Shown: positions 1 to 4,879 of the stretch, one piece after another
Layout: each line of letters begins with the position of its first letter
Numbering within the stretch: position 1 is the first letter of the stretch
From: Desulfobacterales bacterium
GTDB taxonomy: Bacteria; Desulfobacterota; DSM-4660; Desulfatiglandales; B25-G16
Reading direction: 5' to 3'
Assembly: GCA_013375385.1 (NCBI GenBank)
Contig: JABXJY010000196.1
Coordinates: 1-5,158, forward strand
DNA: 5,158 nucleotides
Translations under genes and position numbers: made by a program
The notes under the pieces: generated by a model
Database searches by the model: none
The model's input: only the letters and a program-made list of their open reading frames with translations
What the model was told of the DNA's origin: nothing

Positions 1-64
1 ACGATCTTAGTAGCAGACTCAATCCTGCGTTTAGTCGAAAAGCTGTAACCGGCTCCCTTTTTCC

Positions 65-448
65 TTATGTTGAGGAGCCCAAGATATTTGCACAAGAAAT
101 GCAGAGAGACTTGGCAGCTCGCAAGTCCTCCGAGTTGCTTACCGACTCCGCGATTACGGACAAATTCTTAACGATTCTATCCTTGGGGCTGGTAATTATG
201 GTCGGGAGGTGCTGAGTCGTGCCTGAGGTCGCTAAATCGTCAACAATTTTTCTCAGCTGGTTTTCAGAGAAATCTTCCGCACTGTAGTCATTGCCACGAA
301 ACCCGTTTACCTGGATATCGATAAAGCCCGGTGCGATATAGGGAAGGGATCCTTCTTTCTGAATTTTTTCCACTTTGTGAATAGATGCATCCACTATCTC
401 AATTCGTACGTTCTCACCACTAAAAACATCGATGCCCTTCAGCTCCAT
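65..448 (-). pseudogene. nagA: NagA-like amidohydrolase, N-terminal fragment (probably broken)
   Basis: This 127-residue product matches only the N-terminal third of N-acetylglucosamine-6-phosphate deacetylases, which are usually about 380 residues long and remove acetate from GlcNAc-6-P in the cytoplasm. Visible family signatures are PGFIDIQVNG at residues 40-49, with the Gln-Asn form seen in E. coli NagA instead of HxH, and GTTQHLPTIITSP at 76-88. The protein then diverges and stops at 65, where the family should show the metal-binding HxEGP motif. Another minus-strand frame (about 120-31) reads AFLVQISWAPQHKEKG, which faintly resembles a decayed GFHVEGPW...KKG, so a frameshift plus drift is likely. 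ATG at 448 is preferred over GTG at 460 because a GGGGG tract lies 5 nt upstream. It follows dctQ by 72 bp as the last gene of the cluster. Family assignment is fairly sure; exact substrate and the pseudogene status are inference. Confidence 0.65.
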
Positions 449-520
449 TGATTCCCCCACAACCCTATTACTTTCTGTAAATGAATGGAATGGTCCTTTC
501 TGCCAGAAGACAGGCCTTCA

Positions 521-1003
521 TCAGGCCATCTCCCCTTTTTTCCAGGACAGGAATGTCCTTAGCTTATTCAAGGAGAAGAGCAGCATCAGTATGCCGCAGA
601 CCGGTACAGAGAGGTAAGCGTATCCAGTAGGAAAGTTCCAAGAGGTATACGGGATACGCATCCGGACCTTGAAAACAAGAAAGCCGTAAAAAATCATGGA
701 CAATGCCAAGACGAGGAACGCCAGATTAATAAAGACATCTAATCTTCGCTTTGTTTCCGACCTCATTCTGGCTACGAAATAATTCATCATGAGATGTTCA
801 TCGGTGGCATAGAGAGCGGTTGCCCCGAGGAAAACGGTCCAGATAAAAGTTAGGCGGGAAAAACCGTCGATCCAAAACCAGGTGATGCCAACAATGTTAC
901 GCAGCACAATCCTGAGTATGTTAGCTGAAAAAACTGCTAAGAAAAGCGTACCGGCGCAAAATTGGATCACCCGGAGAAGCCTATTCATAATCTTGTCTAC
1001 CAT
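521..1003 (-). CDS. dctQ: TRAP transporter small permease subunit (DctQ family)
   Basis: This 160-residue integral membrane protein is the small subunit of a tripartite ATP-independent periplasmic transporter. It pairs with DctM in the inner membrane. Four hydrophobic segments are visible at about 11-33, 48-65, 88-112 and 128-147, the standard DctQ topology. The family signature is present as WIDGFSRLTFIWTVFLGA (44-61), followed by the DEH motif at 68-70; the usual acidic pair after the Trp is D-G here. An upstream in-frame ATG at 1057 would overlap dctM by 44 bp. ATG at 1003 is chosen because a GAGGGAG Shine-Dalgarno lies 5 nt upstream and the length then fits the family. The gene begins 10 bp after the dctM stop, and its ribosome-binding site overlaps that stop codon, so the two are probably translationally coupled. 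Finding Q downstream of M is the reverse of the usual order. Confidence 0.9.
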   Translation of the reverse strand: MVDKIMNRLLRVIQFCAGTLFLAVFSANILRIVLRNIVGITWFWIDGFSRLTFIWTVFLGATALYATDEHLMMNYFVARMRSETKRRLDVFINLAFLVLALSMIFYGFLVFKVRMRIPYTSWNFPTGYAYLSVPVCGILMLLFSLNKLRTFLSWKKGEMA

Positions 1004-1016
1004 CCTTTCTCCCTCA
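1004..1016 (-). promoter_or_regulatory. dctQ ribosome-binding site overlapping the dctM stop
   Basis: On the minus strand the dctM TGA (1016-1014) is embedded in TGAGGGAGAAAGG directly before the dctQ ATG at 1003. GAGGGAG at 1015-1009 is 5 nt from the ATG. The overlap of stop codon and Shine-Dalgarno decides the dctQ start and points to translational coupling, which suits two subunits needed in equal amounts. Confidence 0.7.
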
Positions 1017-2291
1017 AAAAACCATATTTGGAACGACCAGTACGAGCCAAGGCACATACGTGATCAAAAGAAGAACAGCGATGAGCGTCAATGTATATGG
1101 CCATATGCATTGAACCATCCTGTCGAAATCCAGCCCGGCGATTTTGGATTGTATGAATAGGATTCCTCCAATGGGAGGCGTGAGAAGGCCGATCATGAGG
1201 TTCAGAACAACGATCACACCGAAGTGGGTCGGATCAATCCCTAAATCCACGGCGATCGGCAAAAGAACTGGAAAGAAGATCAACATGACTGGTACTGCAT
1301 CCAGAATGCAGCCCATGAGGAGGAAAAAGACCGTTGTGAACAGCAAAAACAGCTGCTTGCTCATGTGCATTCCCTGAATGACTTTCAGTAACTGGTCTGC
1401 GAGCTGTTCCGTGGCCACGATGTACTGGTATAGCCCAACCACCGCGAAAATGATCATGATTGATGACGAAAAGACGGCAGTTTCTTTGAAAACAGGAAAC
1501 AGATCCTTCAGCTTGATACTGCGGTAGATAAACAGGGAAATAAACATCACGTAGGAGATGGCCAAAGCGGCAACCTCAACGAGCGTTACCACGCCGAACA
1601 CTACCCCCCCGATGACGATCAGCGGAGCGATAACGGCAAAAATGGAGTCCTTGATGAGTGAGAGGAAGCGCCACAGTCCCATCTTCATCTTTACTGTCTT
1701 ATAATCCTTCTTTCTGCTCACGAAGGCAACCATGATCGCAAGAAATATCGCCATCAGAATGCCGGGGACCACGCCTCCCAGAAAAAGCTTTCCCAAGGAA
1801 AGGCCACTTATTACGCTGATGAAAATCATCGGAATGCTAGGCGGAAAGATCGGACCTATGACAGCCGAGCTGGAGTTGATCGCAGCTGCAAACTCATCGT
1901 CGTACCCTCTCTCTTTCATCAGAGGATGAAGCACGGCTGAAATTGAGCTGGCATCGGCTACTGCCGATCCGGATACTCCCGCCATGATCAGACTGACAAC
2001 GATTGACACAAAGGCCAACCCACCTCGAAAACGGCCGACAAAAAAGTCTGCAAAATCTGCCAGTTTCTTTGTAATCCCGGACTTGCTCATGAGCCTCCCC
2101 ACGAAAATGAAGAAGGGTATGGCGACCAGAGTGGTTGAGTCAATTCCGCCTACCATCGTTTGGATCAGTATTCGCAGAGAGAAATCGCCCTTGATAAGAA
2201 TGTAGGTCATCCCACTGATGCCCATAGCGGTCCAGATGGTGAAGCCGAGGCTGATAAACAGAAACAACATCACAAAAAGAAGGACGACCAT
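1014..2291 (-). CDS. dctM: TRAP transporter large permease subunit (DctM family)
   Basis: This 425-residue, very hydrophobic protein has the standard length of the large TRAP permease subunit, which carries the solute across the inner membrane using a sodium or proton gradient. Family landmarks are clear: a first membrane segment at 1-20, GVSGSAVADASSISAVLHP (105-123) followed by MKERGYDDEFAAAI, PPSIPM (150-155), LFLGGVVPGILM (169-180), MGCILDAVPVMLIFFPVLLP (326-345) and HFGVIVVLNLMIGLLTPPIGG (356-376). One departure stands out: the usual GVFTPTEAA block appears as GVVTLVEVAA (233-242), losing Pro and Thr. The ATG at 2291 has GGAG 10 nt upstream, a rather long spacing. It starts 60 bp after the cupin stop and ends 10 bp before dctQ. 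It would work with the dctP product, although the binding-protein gene is separated from it by two other genes. Confidence 0.95.
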   Translation of the reverse strand: MVVLLFVMLFLFISLGFTIWTAMGISGMTYILIKGDFSLRILIQTMVGGIDSTTLVAIPFFIFVGRLMSKSGITKKLADFADFFVGRFRGGLAFVSIVVSLIMAGVSGSAVADASSISAVLHPLMKERGYDDEFAAAINSSSAVIGPIFPPSIPMIFISVISGLSLGKLFLGGVVPGILMAIFLAIMVAFVSRKKDYKTVKMKMGLWRFLSLIKDSIFAVIAPLIVIGGVVFGVVTLVEVAALAISYVMFISLFIYRSIKLKDLFPVFKETAVFSSSIMIIFAVVGLYQYIVATEQLADQLLKVIQGMHMSKQLFLLFTTVFFLLMGCILDAVPVMLIFFPVLLPIAVDLGIDPTHFGVIVVLNLMIGLLTPPIGGILFIQSKIAGLDFDRMVQCIWPYTLTLIAVLLLITYVPWLVLVVPNMVF

Positions 2292-2351
2292 ATTCTACAA
2301 GCTCCAATGGTTACCGTATTGCTATCAAAAAGGAAAAGACCGTAAGAAACG

Positions 2352-2732
2352 TCATATCGGAACACACCGATATTCCAATCGCCGAATCCTCTCAGTAATC
2401 GAGGCATGAAACCAACAAACCTTTACAAACTCGAACCGCGGGCCTCGTTTGATGGCATGCTGCACACCAGCAGGCATCCAGAAACACACATCCCGGTCAA
2501 GCCGGTATTCTTCATCCCCTACTTTCGCCCGCCCCTCACCCTCCATGACAAAGAACCCTTCACAGTCATCGTGCGTTCCCAGCTCAGGATAGTCGGCCGC
2601 GGTATAGAATGATATTCCAGAACAAAACCCGGCAACATAGCCATCCGCGGCGTTCAATAATGGCTTGCTGACTCCCCCTTTGATTTCGACGGGCTGACAC
2701 TCCGCTCTGCTCACGAAATAGCTCGAGCGCAC
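2352..2732 (-). CDS. small single-domain cupin protein
   Basis: This 126-residue protein has one cupin beta-barrel. Motif 1 is seen as GTHDDCEGFFVMEGEG (52-67), with His54 and Glu58 in place of the second His and the Glu of the canonical HxH(x3-4)E. The first His of that motif is Gly52, so metal coordination may be incomplete or use another residue. Motif 2 is PAGVQH (87-92), giving the third ligand His92. Such stand-alone cupins include sugar isomerases, sugar-acid lyases and sensors; which applies cannot be told. The start is GTG at 2732, since the first internal Met is residue 63. It is preceded only by a weak GCGGAA. The gene is in the same reading frame as the upstream SIS gene and begins 6 nt after its stop, so reinitiation or occasional read-through is likely. 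It probably acts on the imported solute or its derivative (inference from context). Confidence 0.85.
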   Translation of the reverse strand: MRSSYFVSRAECQPVEIKGGVSKPLLNAADGYVAGFCSGISFYTAADYPELGTHDDCEGFFVMEGEGRAKVGDEEYRLDRDVCFWMPAGVQHAIKRGPRFEFVKVCWFHASITERIRRLEYRCVPI

Positions 2733-2738
2733 TTCCGC

Positions 2739-3506
2739 TTACATCAGATGTTTTACCTTCGGGATGTACCTGTCTATCAACTGCTTGTTGGCTTCATCAC
2801 CACCAGGTAGATTACCGCTGATAAATATGGGAGGATCAACACCCATCTTAACCATTGCTTTGGTCGTCTCGATCATCAACAGGTTGATGGTAAATACATT
2901 GCAGAACGTCGATGTCGGGCCCATCTTCCGATCAGTCCCTTCGATCTCTACGATGGCATCGCCGTAAGGCAGGTGGTTATTGAGAAAGTATTCCACCTCC
3001 TGATATAGGTTCTTTCCCGTGGGGTGTCGGGAAGGATGGTCTTTGGGCAGAACATCGGCATAGGAGCGTGAGGTTATCCCGACAGTTATCATTTGCCTTC
3101 TTTTCGCTTCTTCCACGAGATCGATGCACATGCAATTAACACCATAGGCATTGGCTATGATGATCAGCTCTCCCGGCTGCCTACCGACCCGGTATGCATC
3201 AAGGACCTTGATCCCGTACCCCGGCGTTCTTTCCACGATCATGGACCGGGCGCCGCCGTGAATCAGGTTGGTACCCGGATCCAGAATTGGGTTGACTGCT
3301 GCAAAGCCACCTGCCCTCCAGAATACCTCTTCCACAGCCATGTTTGAATGTCCGCCGGGACCGACCACGTGAACCACTTCATCCCGTGCAATGACTTCGG
3401 CGACTTTTTCCGCCGCCGCTTGGATGGTATCGATTTCACCGGCGATTCTGTTCATGATGTCGAATATTGTGTCGCGATAAGAGGACAGCTCCTTGTTTTC
3501 AGCCAT
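2739..3506 (-). CDS. SIS-domain phosphosugar-binding protein, UPF0309/COG4821 type
   Basis: This 255-residue protein matches the uncharacterised UPF0309/COG4821 family of SIS-domain proteins over its whole length. Family landmarks are EEVFWRAGGFAAVNPILDPG (59-78), ERTPGYG (92-98), PSRHPTGKNLY (158-168), LPYGDAIVEIEG (179-190), MGPTSTF (195-201) and GNLPGGDEAN (231-240). SIS domains bind phosphosugars and include isomerases and regulators. The family's first loop GSGHS is GPGGHS here (49-54), and the second, usually SNSGRN, is ANAYGVN (118-124), so phosphate-binding serines are missing in the second loop. A TTG start at 3530 is possible, but ATG at 3506 has a perfect AAGGAG 6 nt upstream. It lies 98 bp after dctP, beyond a terminator, and 6 nt before the cupin gene. 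Family membership is sure; catalytic activity is unknown. Relatives of this family often sit beside amino-sugar genes (recalled, not checked), which fits the NagA-like fragment downstream. Confidence 0.9.
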   Translation of the reverse strand: MAENKELSSYRDTIFDIMNRIAGEIDTIQAAAEKVAEVIARDEVVHVVGPGGHSNMAVEEVFWRAGGFAAVNPILDPGTNLIHGGARSMIVERTPGYGIKVLDAYRVGRQPGELIIIANAYGVNCMCIDLVEEAKRRQMITVGITSRSYADVLPKDHPSRHPTGKNLYQEVEYFLNNHLPYGDAIVEIEGTDRKMGPTSTFCNVFTINLLMIETTKAMVKMGVDPPIFISGNLPGGDEANKQLIDRYIPKVKHLM

Positions 3507-3518
3507 TAGCTTCTCCTT
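3507..3518 (-). promoter_or_regulatory. ribosome-binding site of the SIS gene
   Basis: The minus strand reads AAGGAG (3518-3513), then six bases, then ATG at 3506. This near-ideal site selects the ATG over the in-frame TTG at 3530, whose upstream bases show no purine-rich match and lie close to the terminator T-tract. Confidence 0.8.
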
Positions 3519-3535
3519 GGGTAGTTTCAAATCAT

Positions 3536-3573
3536 GAAAAAACTTGGAAGAGGGGCTTCCCCCCCTTCCAAGT
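3536..3573 (-). terminator. intrinsic terminator after dctP, inside the cluster
   Basis: On the minus strand ACTTGGAAG (3573-3565) pairs perfectly with CTTCCAAGT (3550-3542). After one mismatch the stem continues with four G-C pairs (3563-3560 with 3555-3552) around a 4-nt loop. The 3' arm runs straight into a T6 tract (3542-3537). It begins 31 bp after the dctP stop at 3605. This is a strong Rho-independent terminator placed before the SIS, cupin and permease genes, which suggests that only part of the transcripts extend into them. There is no T-tract on the plus strand, so it works in the minus direction. Confidence 0.85.
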
Positions 3574-3604
3574 CAGTGTGGGGTTTGCCGTTAACGGGTT
3601 CAGG

Positions 3605-4603
3605 CTATTTCAGATTTCGGATCTTTCCCATCAGCCCGGTGGGCCATTTGGTGCCTTCCCAGTCGTCAAAGAGACCCACCACGGCGTCACGGAAGGATTG
3701 GATGTCCAACGCGGGAGGTTCGATGACCGTCAATTTCTCCCTTAGCAGCTTATAAGAATCTTCAATAACCTGCTTTGTGAGCTCGGTCTCGTAGTTCCCG
3801 GCTTCTTCGGTGGCACGATAGATCAGCTTTCGATCAGCTTCGGACAGCTTGTTCCAATGCTTCATGGACATATAGAAGGTCTCGATATCACGGACATAAT
3901 CTGTTCTGATGTAGTAATCCTGCACCTCGTAGAATTTCTTGGTCGCGACCACCAGAGAGCCGTTTTCCTGGGCCTTCACCACCCCGGTTTTCAGAGCCAT
4001 GTACAGTTCCGCATAGGGAATCTGCTGGGGCAGCGCGCCAAAGTGTCTCCACAGCCGCTGGGCGGTCTCGCTGGCCGCCAACCTGATCTTCAATCCTTTG
4101 ACATCCTTCACATGCTTGACAGCCAATCCCTTGGTGCTCAAACCCCTCGGGGCAGTGTCGCCGTTAAGGTTGACGATCTTGATGTTGGTGGCCTTTTCCA
4201 CCTGGTCCTGCACTGACTTGAGGAAATCCGATGTGAGCGCTCGCCTCATGTGATCGTAATCCCGGTATAGAAAAGGCATGGAAGTGATCTCATAGGGTTC
4301 GCCCCCCCCGATCCAGGCCAGCGTGTTGATTCCACCGTAGACCATTTCCAGATCACCCGACTGGAGCTGGGTGAACATCTCCTTCGGACCGCCGAGTTGG
4401 CTGTTTGGAAAAACCTTGACCTCGATCCGGCCGTTGGAGTATTCTTTCACCAGCTCGGCAAACTTCAGAGCAGCCTTCTGCGTGGGGTGCTCGAGGTCCC
4501 TGATATGGCCAAGCTTCATTACAATCTTTTGCTCCTCCCCGGCGGCAACCCCCAAACTACAGAGAAACACGACACCCAGCAAGATAAATACGATTCTTTT
4601 CAT
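3605..4603 (-). CDS. dctP: TRAP transporter solute-binding protein (DctP family)
   Basis: This 332-residue periplasmic protein captures the substrate for the TRAP permease. A signal peptide is visible: MKR, a hydrophobic core at about 4-20, and a probable cleavage site after AAG near residue 22. Family blocks include FAELVKEYSNGRIEVKVFPNSQLGG (48-72), MFTQLQSGDLEM (76-87), SMPFLYRDYDH (108-118), KDVKGLKIRL (166-175) and GALPQQIPYAELYMALKTGVVKAQEN (189-214). Arg174 in KIR is the conserved arginine that in TRAP binding proteins usually salt-bridges a substrate carboxylate, so an organic or sugar acid is expected. VVKAQENG replaces the more usual VVDGQENP. The ATG at 4603 has AAAGGAGG 7 nt upstream. 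It is first in the cluster, has its own promoter candidate and is followed by a terminator, so it is probably the most highly expressed gene. The exact ligand cannot be read. Confidence 0.95.
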   Translation of the reverse strand: MKRIVFILLGVVFLCSLGVAAGEEQKIVMKLGHIRDLEHPTQKAALKFAELVKEYSNGRIEVKVFPNSQLGGPKEMFTQLQSGDLEMVYGGINTLAWIGGGEPYEITSMPFLYRDYDHMRRALTSDFLKSVQDQVEKATNIKIVNLNGDTAPRGLSTKGLAVKHVKDVKGLKIRLAASETAQRLWRHFGALPQQIPYAELYMALKTGVVKAQENGSLVVATKKFYEVQDYYIRTDYVRDIETFYMSMKHWNKLSEADRKLIYRATEEAGNYETELTKQVIEDSYKLLREKLTVIEPPALDIQSFRDAVVGLFDDWEGTKWPTGLMGKIRNLK

Positions 4604-4618
4604 TTTTCTTCCTCCTTT
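4604..4618 (-). promoter_or_regulatory. strong dctP ribosome-binding site
   Basis: The minus strand has AAAGGAGG at 4618-4611, then seven A-rich bases, then the dctP ATG. It is the strongest Shine-Dalgarno of the minus-strand cluster, in line with high production of the binding protein. Confidence 0.75.
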
Positions 4619-4639
4619 CTTTTTTTTGTGCTAGGTAGT

Positions 4640-4668
4640 ACTGTTACCACAGTGGCGATAAAAGTCAA
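4640..4668 (-). promoter_or_regulatory. candidate dctP promoter with overlapping operator-like inverted repeat
   Basis: On the minus strand TTGACT (4668-4663) is a good -35 match. With a 17-bp spacer the -10 position is AACAGT (4645-4640), only 3 of 6 to consensus, so activation or another sigma factor is possible. A perfect inverted repeat ACTGT-GGTA-ACAGT (4653-4640) covers the -10 position and could be a regulator site. The predicted start would give a leader of about 30 nt ahead of dctP. The -35 box and repeat are seen; function is inferred. Confidence 0.4.
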
Positions 4669-4811
4669 ACCTTTTTTTGACCGGACGTAAGCTTCTCGGG
4701 ATTCTCTGTTATGGTCTGATTTGGCCGTGGAATTTATATGGGCGTCATACCCATCGAGGGTCTTTGATTTCAATCGTCTATTTCAAGAATTCAAGTAACT
4801 ATGCTACAGAC

Positions 4812-4840
4812 TTGAGCCTCACTGGCAAGAGGGGTATAAC
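4812..4840 (+). promoter_or_regulatory. sigma70-like promoter of the transposase gene
   Basis: TTGAGC (4812-4817, 4 of 6 to consensus) is followed by an exact 17-bp spacer and TATAAC (4835-4840, 5 of 6). Transcription would begin near 4847, about 33 nt before the transposase ATG. The -35 box lies inside the 5' arm of the inverted repeat that pairs with the ribosome-binding site, so transcripts from this promoter lack that arm. Confidence 0.5.
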
Positions 4841-4868
4841 CAAATCAGCAACCAAAAACCCTCAAGTC

Positions 4869-4874
4869 AGGAGG
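4869..4874 (+). promoter_or_regulatory. transposase ribosome-binding site
   Basis: AGGAGG lies 5 nt before the ATG at 4880. It is a near-consensus site, which is unusual for a transposase, but is embedded in an inverted-repeat arm that could mask it in longer transcripts. Confidence 0.8.
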
Positions 4875-4879
4875 CTCAA

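Larger units (their letters stand above)
4681..4879 (+). other. leader of the IS110-type element; candidate bridge-RNA region
   Basis: No convincing protein-coding gene occupies this stretch. It holds several potential RNA hairpins: ATGGG/CCCAT (4738-4742 with 4750-4754), the competing ACCC/GGGT (4749-4752 with 4758-4761), TCAAGT/ACTTGA (4791-4796 with 4810-4815), GACTTGAG/CTCAAGTC (4809-4816 with 4861-4868) and TTGAGCCTC/GAGGCTCAA (4812-4820 with 4871-4879). In IS110-group elements the long non-coding left end upstream of the transposase encodes the bridge RNA that pairs with target and donor DNA. Position and length fit that, but the left boundary of the element is not visible, and no IS110 terminal repeats can be assigned. 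Bridge-RNA identity is therefore only inference. Confidence 0.35.
4812..4879 (+). repeat. inverted repeat that can sequester the transposase ribosome-binding site
   Basis: TTGAGCCTC (4812-4820) and GAGGCTCAA (4871-4879) are perfect 9-bp reverse complements separated by 50 bases. The right arm contains most of the AGGAGG Shine-Dalgarno (4869-4874) and ends at the base before the ATG at 4880. An overlapping alternative, GACTTGAG (4809-4816) with CTCAAGTC (4861-4868), shares TTGAG of the left arm, so the two pairings are mutually exclusive. Confidence 0.7.

Noticed and set aside
449..520. Possible terminator between dctQ and the NagA-like fragment
   Set aside because: Only a short, interrupted stem (CCT-TCT with AGA-AGG) is visible on the minus strand and there is no T-tract.
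1004..1057. Upstream start for dctQ at 1057, overlapping dctM
   Set aside because: The extra 18 residues do not look like a DctQ N-terminus and the ATG at 1003 has a good Shine-Dalgarno.
2292..2351. Possible promoter or hairpin in the 60-bp cupin-dctM gap
   Set aside because: No good -35/-10 pair or inverted repeat was seen; only the dctM GGAG site is supportable.
3507..3530. TTG start at 3530 for the SIS gene
   Set aside because: The added residues are largely the translated ribosome-binding site of the ATG at 3506, which has perfect AAGGAG spacing.
3857..4216. 119-codon plus-strand open frame with many His and Leu
   Set aside because: It lies wholly antisense to the well-supported dctP gene and has no ribosome-binding site or recognisable domain; it is a shadow frame.
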